A stretch of DNA of 45,765 nt. Origin: an uncultured Prevotellaceae bacterium. Its GTDB lineage: Bacteria > Bacteroidota > Bacteroidia > Bacteroidales > Bacteroidaceae. Within the stretch, counting starts at the first letter, position 1. Every line of letters begins with the position of its first letter. Location of the stretch: contig CADCPZ010000179.1 in assembly GCA_902803475.1 (NCBI GenBank), forward strand, positions 1 through 45,765, in the 5' to 3' direction. Positions 7,748 through 17,047 of the stretch are shown piece after piece. Below the pieces are notes generated by a model. It made no database searches and was not told where the DNA came from. It was given only the letters and a program-made list of their open reading frames with translations. A program made the position numbers and the translations under genes.

Positions 7748-9019
7748 TTATTTCAAATCTTTTCCGATATCAGAACGGAAGTATTTATCTGTAAACAGGA
7801 TCTTTTGGGCTTCCTGGAATGATTTTGCCAACGCTTCATCCTTATCTTTGCCATAAGATGAAACTGCAATCACGCGACCTCCATTCGTAACAACTTGTCC
7901 ATCCTTCAGCGCCGTACCGCTGTGGAATACGATAGACCCCTCCACGTTTTCGATACCCATAATAGGATAACCCTTTTGATATGCTTGGGGATAACCTCCG
8001 CTGACCAGCATGACACAAACGGCAGCACGCTCATCAAAGACAACGGAACGCTGGTCCAGATCGCCTTTTGCCACACCTTCAAACAAATCAACGATATCGC
8101 TCTTCAGTCGTAACATTACACTTTCCGTTTCAGGATCTCCCATTCGACAGTTGTATTCAATCACCATCGGTTCACCCATGACATTGATGAGGCCGAAGAA
8201 TATAAAACCTTTATAGTCGATGCCTTCAGCTGCCAAGCCGTCAACAGTCGGACGGATGATGCGGTCTTCTACTTTCTGCATCCATTCTTTCGTGGCAAAT
8301 GGTACGGGTGTTACGCTACCCATTCCGCCTGTATTGAGACCCGTATCGCCTTCTCCGATACGTTTGTAGTCTTTTGCCTCAGGCAGCATCTGATAGTGTT
8401 TGCCGTCAGTCAGTACAAATACAGAACATTCGATGCCGCTGAGGAATTCTTCGATAACCACTTGTGAGGATGCATTGCCAAACATACCACCGAGCATTTC
8501 TTTCAGTTCTTTCTTTGCCTCTTCAAGCGTGGGAAGAATGAGTACGCCTTTGCCGGCACAAAGACCATCCGCTTTGAGGACGTACGGTGGTTGGAGTGTT
8601 TCCAGAAAGGATAATCCTTGTTGCAAATGCTCTCCATCAAACGTTTGGTAACGAGCAGTCGGGATGTTGTGACGTTGCATGAATCCTTTGGCAAAATCCT
8701 TGCTGCCTTCCAAGACGGCTCCCGATTTTGAAGGTCCGATGACAGGAATGTGTTTGGTACGCTCATCATTTTTGAAATCATCATAGATACCCTTTACCAA
8801 TGGGTCTTCGGGACCTACGACAACCATGTTGATATCGTGTGTCACGCAAAAGGTTTTCAGCGCATCAAAGTCGTCTGCTTTGATGTTCACGTTCTCACCG
8901 CAATTGCTTGTTCCTGCATTGCCGGGCGCAATATACAACTGTTTGCATTTCTCACTTTGCGCTATTTTCCAAGCTAACGCATGCTCTCTACCACCACTTC
9001 CTAATAATAATATGTTCAT
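7748..9019 (-). CDS. purD: Phosphoribosylamine-glycine ligase
   Basis: 423 residues, the normal length of GAR synthetase, which joins glycine to phosphoribosylamine in purine synthesis. The N-domain starts [19 protein letters not shown]. The ATP-grasp domain shows [36 protein letters not shown] and [12 protein letters not shown], then [26 protein letters not shown] with the metal-binding acidic and asparagine residues. The C-domain ends normally. It is downstream of the DPP IV gene with a 35-nt gap filled by an 8-bp repeat, and is probably co-transcribed with it. Confidence 0.97.
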   Translation of the reverse strand: MNILLLGSGGREHALAWKIAQSEKCKQLYIAPGNAGTSNCGENVNIKADDFDALKTFCVTHDINMVVVGPEDPLVKGIYDDFKNDERTKHIPVIGPSKSGAVLEGSKDFAKGFMQRHNIPTARYQTFDGEHLQQGLSFLETLQPPYVLKADGLCAGKGVLILPTLEEAKKELKEMLGGMFGNASSQVVIEEFLSGIECSVFVLTDGKHYQMLPEAKDYKRIGEGDTGLNTGGMGSVTPVPFATKEWMQKVEDRIIRPTVDGLAAEGIDYKGFIFFGLINVMGEPMVIEYNCRMGDPETESVMLRLKSDIVDLFEGVAKGDLDQRSVVFDERAAVCVMLVSGGYPQAYQKGYPIMGIENVEGSIVFHSGTALKDGQVVTNGGRVIAVSSYGKDKDEALAKSFQEAQKILFTDKYFRSDIGKDLK

Positions 9020-9020
9020 G

Positions 9021-9052
9021 ATTTTACCATTTTACAATTATACAATCTTTCT
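9021..9052 (-). repeat. 8-bp array between DPP IV gene and purD
   Basis: ATTTTACC (9021), ATTTTACA (9029), ATTATACA (9037), ATCTTTCT (9045): four degenerate 8-bp units fill nearly the whole 35-nt gap between the purD start and the DPP IV stop. Confidence 0.6.
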
Positions 9053-9054
9053 CC

Positions 9055-11235
9055 TTATTTCAGATAATCCTCAAAATACTGTGTGATTCGTTCATGCAGG
9101 TGAACGCTGGCATGTCCTCGCATGTTGTGTAGTTCACCAGGATAGACGAAGAAATCTGGCTGGGTTCCAGCTTCGATGCATGCTGCAAGAAATGCCAAAC
9201 AGTGCTGTGGGACAACCGTATTATCGTTGTAGCCCGTGATAATTTGTAATTTTCCTTTCAGATTTTTGGCTTTACTGAGCAAACTGATTTTCTCATATCC
9301 TTCAGGATTGGTTTGAGGTGTATCCATATAGCGCTCACCATACATCACCTCATACCATTTCCAGTCGATAACGGGACCGCCGGCAACACCAACCTTAAAT
9401 ACATCAGGATAGTTCGTCATGAGGGAGATCGTCATAAAACCGCCGTAACTCCAGCCGTGAACACCCAGACGGTCTTTGTCCACGTAGGGCAGCGACTGTA
9501 GGAATTCGACTCCCTTCATCTGGTCTTGCATCTCGATTTGTCCCAACTGTCGGAAAGTTGCTTGTTCAAAATCACGTCCGCGATTCTCGCTTCCGCGGTT
9601 GTCAAGTACGAAGATGATATAGCCTTTCTGTGCCATATATGTTTCCCAAGAACGAGAGGCATAACGTATGCTTGCATCAACATTGTGGGCATGTGGACCA
9701 CCATAGACATATATCACCGTTGGATATTTCTTCGCAGGATTGAAATCAGCAGGTTTTACCATTCTGTAATAGAGGTCAGTGGTTTCATCTGCTGCTTTGA
9801 TCATACCACATTCGTATGTGGGAACCTGATAGTCTTTCCATTTGTCATCTGCTGTCAGGTAGTTGATATGGCTGCGCTTGTTGACGTTGATGATATCAAT
9901 TACACGAGGCAGGGTAGGCTCAGAATATCTGTCAACAATGTATTGCCCTGATTCTGAGATGTTTCCGTTGTGGTATCCGCGTCCGTTGTCGAGCAAGGTG
10001 CGCTGACCTGTTGAAATGTTCACGGCATAGATATTCGATTGTATTGGACTTTTTTCATTAGAGAGGTAGATGACAGACTTCTGCTTTTGGTTGAAACCGA
10101 TGACATCCATTACAACCCATTTGCCAGAGGTGAGCTGTTTAATCAATTTTCCATCCTGCTGATATAAATAGAGATGGTTGTAGCCATCACGCTGACTTTG
10201 CATAATAAACTTCGATGCGTCCCAAGGAAGAAACTGAATAGGATGGAGAGGTTCTACATATTTGTCGCTGGTCTCCTGATAGAGTTCACCTTTCTTCTGT
10301 CCTGTTTCAGCATCATAAGATGTCAGACGACAGTCGTTTTGGTCGCGATTTAGCTCGAACATATAGATGGTTTTGGAGTCGGGACTCCATGCTATATTCG
10401 TAAAATATCTATCCGTTGGATCTCCTGCTGCCAAATATACGGTCTTTCCCGTTGCCGTATGATAAACACCTACTGTTACTTTGTGGGATGTTTCGCCTGC
10501 CATTGGGTATTTGTCCGGTTCGTAAGTAGCCTCTCTCTGAAAGATATCTACCTGCGGATAGTCTGTCACCATACTCTGATCCATCCGGTAGAATGCCAAA
10601 TGTTGGCCGTCAGGACTCCAAAACAACCCTTTTTCAATACCGAACTCATTACGGTGTACACTTTGTCCATAAACAATCTCGCGTGATCCGTCTGTGGTGA
10701 GCTGTTTTGCGTGACCTTGTGCATCAAGCATGATTAACTGGTTGTCTTTCAGATAGACGGTGTTTTTAGTAGTTGCATTCCACTCATGGGCAATATCTGA
10801 TTCAGAGATACTGTCTTGCCAAACGATTTCTTTTGTTTGGAAGTCCAGCAAGATGATGGCCTTTCTGTTCCCCAACATCACCCAAGGTTTGTCGGCATAG
10901 GGGAAAGTGGCATTCATCAGGTGACGTACAAAAACGCTGTCATTGCTATGAATCCAATTGTTGACCTCATCAAGCGTAAAAAGTGTTTTCTCTTTTCCTG
11001 TATTAAGATCAATCGTGGAGCATTTTTCTACATCTGTACGAATCAACTGGTCACCCCACCAGGTTGTCCATTTGTTTTCTGGTCGTAGGTTGTAATAGTT
11101 TCTTCCTCCGGAATTCAGGTCTTCCAGAGAGAATAATTTCTGTTGAGCCATTGTTTGTTGGGAGCATACGATAAGAAGGAACGTTACTCTAACAATCCTT
11201 TTCAATATGCTGTTTTTGAGAGGGTTATTCTTCAT
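9055..11235 (-). CDS. Dipeptidyl peptidase IV-type prolyl peptidase (S9 family), exported
   Basis: 726 residues from the ATG at 11235. The start is chosen because MKNNPLKNSILKRIVRVTFLLIVCSQQTMAQQ is a good signal peptide; a 64-residue upstream extension in this frame runs inside the methyltransferase gene and is discarded. The N-terminal part is the DPP IV beta-propeller (PF00930), with repeats such as WSPDGQHLAFYRMD and WSPDSKTIYMFELNRDQ. The C-terminal alpha/beta hydrolase has GWSYGG (nucleophile S596), GYNDNTV (D671) and a likely H703. It should release X-Pro or X-Ala dipeptides in the periplasm or at the surface. Its start overlaps the methyltransferase gene by 11 nt. Confidence 0.93.
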   Translation of the reverse strand: MKNNPLKNSILKRIVRVTFLLIVCSQQTMAQQKLFSLEDLNSGGRNYYNLRPENKWTTWWGDQLIRTDVEKCSTIDLNTGKEKTLFTLDEVNNWIHSNDSVFVRHLMNATFPYADKPWVMLGNRKAIILLDFQTKEIVWQDSISESDIAHEWNATTKNTVYLKDNQLIMLDAQGHAKQLTTDGSREIVYGQSVHRNEFGIEKGLFWSPDGQHLAFYRMDQSMVTDYPQVDIFQREATYEPDKYPMAGETSHKVTVGVYHTATGKTVYLAAGDPTDRYFTNIAWSPDSKTIYMFELNRDQNDCRLTSYDAETGQKKGELYQETSDKYVEPLHPIQFLPWDASKFIMQSQRDGYNHLYLYQQDGKLIKQLTSGKWVVMDVIGFNQKQKSVIYLSNEKSPIQSNIYAVNISTGQRTLLDNGRGYHNGNISESGQYIVDRYSEPTLPRVIDIINVNKRSHINYLTADDKWKDYQVPTYECGMIKAADETTDLYYRMVKPADFNPAKKYPTVIYVYGGPHAHNVDASIRYASRSWETYMAQKGYIIFVLDNRGSENRGRDFEQATFRQLGQIEMQDQMKGVEFLQSLPYVDKDRLGVHGWSYGGFMTISLMTNYPDVFKVGVAGGPVIDWKWYEVMYGERYMDTPQTNPEGYEKISLLSKAKNLKGKLQIITGYNDNTVVPQHCLAFLAACIEAGTQPDFFVYPGELHNMRGHASVHLHERITQYFEDYLK

Positions 11236-12739
11236 TACCAAATCTTCTCTTTCGTTTTTCAAATTCACTATTGTTGCGTTTGTTGTTCCTGTCAAAGCGG
11301 TTACTTCGATTGGTATTTCTTTTGTCCCCTTTGTCAAACTTTCCAGCTCCTCTGTCAAAGCGTTTTCCGTCTCTACTGAATCTTTCTTCATTGCGAGGAC
11401 GGCGTTCCTTTTTCTCGCGTAGTTCACCCCGATAGTTTATCTCGAAAGAGTGAAATTTAAAAGAGCGAATGTCGCCTGCTTCGTTCTCCTCTTCGTCGTC
11501 CAGACGTTGTTTGAATTCACGGTTTTTCTTAAAACGATGTTTTTGTGCCATCTCTTTCTTTTCTTCCTCAGTCTTGACGATTCCTCCTTCGGCGCGGAAT
11601 TCCTTCATCTTGCCTTCAAACATGGCGTATTTGCGGAACTCGCATTCCAGACTTCCATTAAAGACGGGAATTTTTATGGAGGGTTTCAGGCCGATTTGAT
11701 CGAAACATTCTTCACGATAACTTAATATCCAGGCATCGTTGCCGCCAAAAGCATGTTTCAGACGTTCGCCAATCATTTTGTAGGTATCCAACAGGTTGGG
11801 CGTTGATATACGTTCGCCATAAGGCGGATTGGTAATCATGATGCTCTTTTGTTGAGGTTTCGAGAAATCCTTGAAGTCCTGTTCCTCTACGGTAATGTCT
11901 TTTGTCAGTCCGGCTGCACGCACGTTCAGACGAGCCGTATTGACAGCTTTGATATTAATGTCGTAGCCGTAAATATGGTGGTTGAACTCTTTTTCCTGTG
12001 AGTCATCATTGTATATCATATCAAACAGGTCGGCATCAAAATCAGGCCATTTCTCGAAAGCAAACTCTTTGCGGAACACACCTGGTGAGATGTTGCGGGC
12101 GATGAGTGCGGCTTCAATCAATAATGTACCAGAGCCACACATGGGGTCGATGAAATCCGTTTCGCCCTTCCATCCTGTCATCAAAATCATACCGGCAGCC
12201 AGCACCTCGTTCAGTGGTGCTTCCACGCTTTCTTGACGATATCCGCGACGATGCAGGCTTTCTCCGCTGGAGTCGAGCGAGAGACTTGCCTCGTCTTCAG
12301 CGATATGGATGTGAAGACGGATGTCAGGATTGGTAACGCTGACATTCGGACGGTCACCTGTTTTTTCACGGAACTGATCCACAATAGCATCTTTTACCTT
12401 ATAGGTAACAAAGCGAGAATTGCGGAACTCGTCAGAATAAACGACCGAATCAACGGAGAAAGTCTTTCCTTTCTCAATGTACAGGCTCCAGTCTATCTTT
12501 TTCACCTCATCATACATATCTTCAGCCGAACGTGCCTTGAAGGTTGCAATCGGTTTGAGAATGCGAATAGCGGTGTGTAATTGGAAATTAGCACGATACA
12601 TCAGTTCTTTATTGCCAGAGAACGATACCATGCGTCTTCCTATCTGTATGTTGTTTGCTCCTAAAGCAATGAGTTCTTCTGCCAAAACACTCTCTAAACC
12701 CATGAATGTTTTGGCGATCATGTTAAATTCCTGTCCCAT
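11225..12739 (-). CDS. THUMP-domain class I SAM-dependent RNA methyltransferase (RlmL/Trm-like)
   Basis: 504 residues. A ferredoxin-like plus THUMP N-terminal region (to about 160) is followed by an UPF0020/RlmL methyltransferase domain with FIDPMCGSGTLLIEAAL (about 196-211, SAM binding) and NPPYGER (304-310, the N6/N2-methyltransferase motif). It probably modifies a guanosine in 23S rRNA or tRNA. The last ~110 residues form a highly basic, low-complexity tail rich in R, K, N, D and F, likely for RNA binding. The start at 12739 overlaps the serine acetyltransferase gene by 17 nt; an alternative ATG at 12721 leaves a 1-nt gap. I keep the longer form because FNMIAKT resembles the family N-terminus. 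Confidence 0.9.
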   Translation of the reverse strand: MGQEFNMIAKTFMGLESVLAEELIALGANNIQIGRRMVSFSGNKELMYRANFQLHTAIRILKPIATFKARSAEDMYDEVKKIDWSLYIEKGKTFSVDSVVYSDEFRNSRFVTYKVKDAIVDQFREKTGDRPNVSVTNPDIRLHIHIAEDEASLSLDSSGESLHRRGYRQESVEAPLNEVLAAGMILMTGWKGETDFIDPMCGSGTLLIEAALIARNISPGVFRKEFAFEKWPDFDADLFDMIYNDDSQEKEFNHHIYGYDINIKAVNTARLNVRAAGLTKDITVEEQDFKDFSKPQQKSIMITNPPYGERISTPNLLDTYKMIGERLKHAFGGNDAWILSYREECFDQIGLKPSIKIPVFNGSLECEFRKYAMFEGKMKEFRAEGGIVKTEEEKKEMAQKHRFKKNREFKQRLDDEEENEAGDIRSFKFHSFEINYRGELREKKERRPRNEERFSRDGKRFDRGAGKFDKGDKRNTNRSNRFDRNNKRNNSEFEKRKRRFGNEE

Positions 12740-13679
12740 GATTAAATTCCATATCTAAATGATCAATCTTTTCTTTGTTGTATTTTCTTGTTTTAGGTTT
12801 CATGTCGCGAGTTACCCATACGTTGGCACCGATGACACAGCCCTTGCCGATTGTGATGCGTCCCAGAATGGTGGCATTGGCATAGATAATAACATTGTCT
12901 TCCAATATCGGATGGCGTGGGATACCCTTGATGGGATTGCCGTTCTCGTCGAGTGGGAAACTGATAGCTCCCAATGTGACACCCTGATATAGTTTTACGT
13001 TGTTGCCAATGACACAGGTAGCTCCAATAACGACACCTGTTCCGTGATCAATCGTGAAATAATCACCGATAGTTGCTGCAGGATGGATATCGATACCAGT
13101 TTCTGAATGTGCCATTTCCGTCATCATTCGCGGAATTAACGGGATGCCCAACAGATGCAGTTCGTGAGCAATTCGATAGTTGATAAGCGCCTTGATGATA
13201 GGGTAGCATGAGATAATCTCTCCGAAACTTGATGCTGCAGGGTCACCATTGTAGGCTGCTTCTACATCTGTAGCCAAAATGCGTCTGATTTCAGGCAGTC
13301 GTGCTATCAATTGTGCAGCTAAGTCTGAGGCATACTCTAAACATATCAGCGCATTTTTGCCTTGTGGATTACAGCCACAATCGTTTTCTTCAGGTCTTGC
13401 AAAGCACAGTCCTGCCAGAATTTGCTGGCTGAGCAGTTTGTGCAGTCTTTCAATGCTGACTCCAATTTGATATTTGACGGTTTGCAGTTTTACAGAAGAA
13501 TGTCCGTAAAATCCTGGGAAAATAATAGCCCTCGTCAGTTCGATAATTTCTTCAAGTGCTTTTGCTGAGGGCAGCGGGTCACCATCACGGTGTTCGTGAA
13601 AAAGACCTTTCAGGGACTCTTTTCCTGACAGTTCATCCACCGTTTGGGTTAATAAGTGAGTTGTATTCTCGCTACTCAT
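12723..13679 (-). CDS. Serine O-acetyltransferase (EpsC/CysE type)
   Basis: 318 residues from the ATG at 13679 (MSSENTTHLL). An upstream in-frame ATG at 13709 lies inside the predicted -7 box and is rejected. The protein has the alpha-helical N-terminal domain of the long EpsC form and a left-handed beta-helix with hexapeptide repeats: HPAATIGDYFTIDHGTGVVIGATCVIGNNVKLYQGVTLGA (split by the active-site DHGTG). It acetylates serine for cysteine synthesis. It is the first gene of the minus-strand operon leading into the methyltransferase and DPP IV genes. Confidence 0.93.
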   Translation of the reverse strand: MSSENTTHLLTQTVDELSGKESLKGLFHEHRDGDPLPSAKALEEIIELTRAIIFPGFYGHSSVKLQTVKYQIGVSIERLHKLLSQQILAGLCFARPEENDCGCNPQGKNALICLEYASDLAAQLIARLPEIRRILATDVEAAYNGDPAASSFGEIISCYPIIKALINYRIAHELHLLGIPLIPRMMTEMAHSETGIDIHPAATIGDYFTIDHGTGVVIGATCVIGNNVKLYQGVTLGAISFPLDENGNPIKGIPRHPILEDNVIIYANATILGRITIGKGCVIGANVWVTRDMKPKTRKYNKEKIDHLDMEFNHGTGI

Positions 13680-13706
13680 TTTTAATGTGTCAATAAAACA
13701 ATGGTG

Positions 13707-13738
13707 CAAAATTACAGTTTTCTTCGAAATAAAACAAA
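13707..13738 (-). promoter_or_regulatory. Promoter of the serine acetyltransferase operon
   Basis: Minus strand TTTG (13738-13735), 20-nt spacer, TAATTTTG (13714-13707). This is a textbook Bacteroidetes promoter and fixes the serine acetyltransferase start downstream of it at 13679. Confidence 0.8.
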
Positions 13739-13778
13739 TTTCCCAATAAAATTTCTTCTTTTGATGGATAATAATATG

Positions 13779-13786
13779 TACCTTTG
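13779..13786 (+). promoter_or_regulatory. -7 box of the inositol-lipid cluster
   Basis: TACCTTTG on the plus strand, 20 nt before the ATG at 13807. A TTTG lies upstream at 13760-13763, but the 15-nt spacing is short for a -33 box. It is the only good -7 match ahead of the seven-gene run to 21462. Confidence 0.65.
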
Positions 13787-13806
13787 CAGCGAAATAAAAG
13801 AAATCG

Positions 13807-14520
13807 ATGAAATATGCTATTTTAGCTGCAGGAGAAGGAAGCCGGCTTCACAAGGAAGGTGTAGAAGAACCCAAGCCGCTGGTGAAAATAGGTGGTGAAT
13901 ATCTCGTTGACCGCCTCTGCCGTATATTCCGTCAGAATGGAGCTAACGAGATAGCTGTCGTCTGCAACGACCGAACACCTCAGGTCTATGGTCATTTGAA
14001 GACATTGTCGCCGCTGCATGTACATGTGGAATCGACACCCAGCTCGATGCACAGCCTCTTTGCGCTGAGTCGCTGGCTGAAGAGTGAAGATCCCTTTTTG
14101 GTTACAACGGTAGATACTATTTTTGACGAGGTTGAGTTTGGCAGATATATCATGTCGTTTCAGTTGGCTGTGACAGAAGGCTATGATGCGATGATGGTGG
14201 TTACTGATTATATCGACGACGAGAAGCCCTTGTATGTTGATGTGGCAGATGACTTCACGATTCGAGGGTTCTTTGATACTGCTGACTATCCTGCAGATAA
14301 ACGCTATGTGAGTGGAGGCATTTACGGACTGACTCCCCAGACATTGGAAGTGCTGGAACGCTGTATTCGTGATGGTGAATGCCGTATGCGAAACTTTCAA
14401 CGTGCATTGGTGGCTGAGGGCTTGCGCCTGAAAGCCTATCCTTTTACGAAAGTGTTGGATATAGACCACAAGGGTGACATCCGGAAAGCAGAGGAATTTG
14501 TGAGGGAATTGCAAAAATGA
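13807..14520 (+). CDS. Nucleotidyltransferase, probable inositol-phosphate or sugar-phosphate cytidylyltransferase
   Basis: 237 residues of the NTP_transferase fold. The nucleotide-binding loop is LAAGEGSRL (6-14) and the phosphate-contacting lysine is K23 in EEPKPLVKIGG. VTTVDTIFD supplies the metal-binding acidic residues of this family. The product would be an NDP- or CDP-activated alcohol or sugar. Because the operon also encodes myo-inositol-phosphate synthase and a CDP-alcohol phosphatidyltransferase, CTP:inositol-1-phosphate cytidylyltransferase is the most economical guess. It overlaps the next gene by 4 nt (ATGA), indicating translational coupling. Confidence 0.85.
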   Translation: MKYAILAAGEGSRLHKEGVEEPKPLVKIGGEYLVDRLCRIFRQNGANEIAVVCNDRTPQVYGHLKTLSPLHVHVESTPSSMHSLFALSRWLKSEDPFLVTTVDTIFDEVEFGRYIMSFQLAVTEGYDAMMVVTDYIDDEKPLYVDVADDFTIRGFFDTADYPADKRYVSGGIYGLTPQTLEVLERCIRDGECRMRNFQRALVAEGLRLKAYPFTKVLDIDHKGDIRKAEEFVRELQK

Positions 14521-15308
14521 TATACGGAATCATACGGTCAGAACAGTTTTCGCCCCAATCGGTTGAAAAAGATCGGGCTATCCTTACAGCGGTCGTAGAG
14601 CGGCTACACGGTATATTGATACCAGAACAACAACTCTGTGAATCAGAGCTTACAGGTTGTGGAAATATCTTTTTGAATATGGGCCGACTGCCAAAGACGA
14701 CAGCCTTTCTGAAACAAAAGGAAGATGAAGGGGCTGTTGTTCTGAACTCCGGTTATGGTGTAGAGATGTGTCAGCGAAGCCGGTTGGAGGCGCTCATGCG
14801 TGAGAAACATATCCCAATGCCACGCAAGACAGGTACAAACGGCTGGTGGGTGAAACGCGGTGATGCTGCGGCGCAATGCCACCAAGATGTGCTCTTCTGT
14901 AAAGATGATGAGGCTTTGGCAAAAGCGAAGGCTTCATTTGCAGAGCGAGGTGTTACCGATATTGTTGTTCAATCACATGTCTGTGGAGACCTGTTGAAAT
15001 TCTATGGTGTAGAAGGAACCTCATTCTTTAGATATTTCTACCCAGGCGATGATGAGGAGAGCAAATTTGGCGATGAACGGATCAATGGGACTCCGCACCA
15101 TTATTTCTTCCAGAAAGAGCATCTGCGTTCTACGGTAGAGATGCTGTCGCGACTGGTCTGTACTCCGATTTATGGCGGAGATGCCATCATCACACCAGAT
15201 GGGGAGTTTAAGATTATCGACTTCAACGACTGGCCGAGTTTCTCCCGATGTAGAGAAGAGGCCGCAAATGCCATCGTGCAGTTGGTCGCTTATAAAATTC
15301 ACAATTGA
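14517..15308 (+). CDS. ATP-grasp-like protein in the inositol-lipid cluster
   Basis: 263 residues. The layout resembles small ATP-grasp enzymes: VVLNSGYGVEMCQRSRLEALM before the central domain, then VQSHVCGDLLKFYGV (strand and hinge) and a C-terminal GGDAIITPDGEFKIIDFNDWPSF, where the D and N residues of IIDFNDWP are placed like the Mg-binding residues of the ATP-grasp fold. Substrate unknown; the fold includes inositol phosphate kinases, ribosomal protein-modifying ligases and peptide ligases. It overlaps the nucleotidyltransferase gene by 4 nt and is followed, after 45 nt, by the CDP-alcohol phosphatidyltransferase, so a step on an inositol-containing intermediate is possible but unproven. 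Confidence 0.7.
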   Translation: MIYGIIRSEQFSPQSVEKDRAILTAVVERLHGILIPEQQLCESELTGCGNIFLNMGRLPKTTAFLKQKEDEGAVVLNSGYGVEMCQRSRLEALMREKHIPMPRKTGTNGWWVKRGDAAAQCHQDVLFCKDDEALAKAKASFAERGVTDIVVQSHVCGDLLKFYGVEGTSFFRYFYPGDDEESKFGDERINGTPHHYFFQKEHLRSTVEMLSRLVCTPIYGGDAIITPDGEFKIIDFNDWPSFSRCREEAANAIVQLVAYKIHN

Positions 15309-15353
15309 ACAAACATCGTTCAATCGCTTTATGCGAAACGAAGAAACAAAATA

Positions 15354-16307
15354 ATGATAGAAGATATAGAAAACAAGAAATTCAAACAACTGCTTCGCGA
15401 AACTATCAAGTCGAAGGATACGGAGGAATGGATTGACATCTATTTCACGCGTCCTATCGGGTTGATAATTGCGCTGCTATGTCGGAAACTGGGTATCCAT
15501 CCGAACGGGGTCACCATCTTCTCCATCTTTGTGGGAGTAGCTGGCGGCTGTATGTTCTATTTTACCAGTTTCTGGTACAATCTGTTGGGCGTTTGCTTGC
15601 TGATGTTTGCTAATTTTCTGGATTCTGCCGATGGCCAACTGGCCCGGTTGACAGGTCAGAAGACCGCTATAGGACGATTCCTCGACGGCTTTGCAGAGAA
15701 CATGTGGTTCTTGTTTATCTATCTGGCCATTGCCTTCAGGCTTTGGAACCAGTTCATTCCAGGTCTCGACGATGTATGGAGTATCTGGATTGTTGTGATG
15801 GCATTGCTGGCGATGCAAAGTCACTCCCTACAATGTTTGCTGGCTGACTACTATCGGCAGATTCACCTCTTCTTCCTCAAGGGAAAGAAAGGGGCAGAAC
15901 TCGACAGCTACCAGCAGCAGCGTACCCTATATGAAGCGTTGCCCAAAGAAGCCTCCTTTGTTGACAGGTTCTTCTATTACAACTATGCGAACTATTGTCA
16001 TCGTCAGGAGAAACGTACACCTGCCTTTCAGAAAATGATGGCTACCATCCTTGAGCGGTACGGAAGTGCTGATGCTCTTCCATCGGAGATACGTGAGGTA
16101 TTCCTTCAGGGCAGTCGTCCGCTGATGCCGCTGACAAACATCCTAACTTTCAACGTGCGAGCAATCTGTTTGTATGTTACTTGTATGTTGAACTGTCCGT
16201 GGGTATATCTGCTGTTCGAAATAACAGTCATGAATGTACTCTACATCTATATGCAAAAACAGCATGAAAGGCTGTGTGAGTCGATAACAAAGGGAGGATT
16301 GGAGTAA
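15354..16307 (+). CDS. CDP-alcohol phosphatidyltransferase family protein
   Basis: 317 residues, integral membrane, with about six hydrophobic segments. It carries the family motif D90-x2-D93-G94-x2-A97-R98-x8-G107-x3-D111-x3-E115, where the last position is Glu instead of the canonical Asp. The family transfers an alcohol between a CDP-activated donor and an acceptor at a metal site made by these acidic residues. Here it most likely makes a phosphoinositol-containing lipid, as in the Bacteroides thetaiotaomicron inositol-lipid cluster. A soluble, charged segment (about 165-235) interrupts the membrane part. Confidence 0.87.
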   Translation: MIEDIENKKFKQLLRETIKSKDTEEWIDIYFTRPIGLIIALLCRKLGIHPNGVTIFSIFVGVAGGCMFYFTSFWYNLLGVCLLMFANFLDSADGQLARLTGQKTAIGRFLDGFAENMWFLFIYLAIAFRLWNQFIPGLDDVWSIWIVVMALLAMQSHSLQCLLADYYRQIHLFFLKGKKGAELDSYQQQRTLYEALPKEASFVDRFFYYNYANYCHRQEKRTPAFQKMMATILERYGSADALPSEIREVFLQGSRPLMPLTNILTFNVRAICLYVTCMLNCPWVYLLFEITVMNVLYIYMQKQHERLCESITKGGLE

Positions 16308-16321
16308 AGGAATAAAGGCTG

Positions 16322-17032
16322 ATGAAGATAAAAGGTGTGATTTTTGACTTCGGAGGAACGCTCGATACGGCTGGCTGTCATTGGGGCATGATGCTTTGGC
16401 GAGCCTACCAGATTCATCAGGTACCTGTTTCGGAACCGCAGTTCCGGGAGGCCTATGTATTTGGAGAGCGCACATTGGGTCAGAATCCTATTATCCAGGC
16501 TCACGACACATTTCGCAAAATGTTGGATGTGAAAATTAAAATCGAGATGGAATACCTGCGTGACAAAGGAATCTGGACGTGTGACGAGCAACTCTGCCGA
16601 CAAAAGTACGATGCGATTTTAGACGACTTGTATGGGCAGGTTGTTTCAACTACGCGAAAGAGTAGGGAAGTGCTGCTGACGTTGAAGGATACGTTACCAC
16701 TGGTGCTGGTAAGCAATTTCTATGGAAATATGTCTGTCGTACTGGAAGAATTTGGTATGAACGGTATCTTCTCGCAGATTATCGAATCGGCTGTAGTCGG
16801 TATTCGGAAACCTGATTCTCGCATTTTCCAAATGGGTGTAGAAGCAATGGGACTACAACCTGAAGAAGTACTGGTGGTTGGCGACAGTTTGGAGAAAGAT
16901 ATTGCTCCGGCTCAGCATATAGGATGTAAAACGGCGTGGTTGGAAGGCGAAGGTTGGGCACCCATAAGAGATGCTTCCATCGTTCCAGATTGGACCATTC
17001 ATACAATAAAAGAAGTAAAAGCAACGTTATAA
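16322..17032 (+). CDS. HAD-superfamily hydrolase
   Basis: 236 residues. Motif I is FDFGGTLDT with nucleophile D9, but the usual second aspartate at position 11 is Gly, a variant seen in some HAD phosphatases. Motif II is LVSNFYGN, motif III is the lysine in GIRKPDSRIF, and motif IV is VVGDSLEKDI. The cap is the helical C1 type. Within the operon it could be the phosphatase acting on an inositol-phosphate or phosphatidylinositol-phosphate intermediate. It starts 14 nt after the CDP-alcohol phosphatidyltransferase gene. Confidence 0.85.
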   Translation: MKIKGVIFDFGGTLDTAGCHWGMMLWRAYQIHQVPVSEPQFREAYVFGERTLGQNPIIQAHDTFRKMLDVKIKIEMEYLRDKGIWTCDEQLCRQKYDAILDDLYGQVVSTTRKSREVLLTLKDTLPLVLVSNFYGNMSVVLEEFGMNGIFSQIIESAVVGIRKPDSRIFQMGVEAMGLQPEEVLVVGDSLEKDIAPAQHIGCKTAWLEGEGWAPIRDASIVPDWTIHTIKEVKATL

Positions 17033-17047
17033 GAAATAAAAATAGAA

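Noticed and set aside
11236..11427. 64-residue N-terminal extension of the DPP IV protein
   Set aside because: It overlaps the methyltransferase gene's low-complexity tail and would bury the signal peptide.
13822..14514. 230-codon open frame antisense to the nucleotidyltransferase gene
   Set aside because: Shadow frame; the sense frame has the nucleotide-binding motif and a -7 box.
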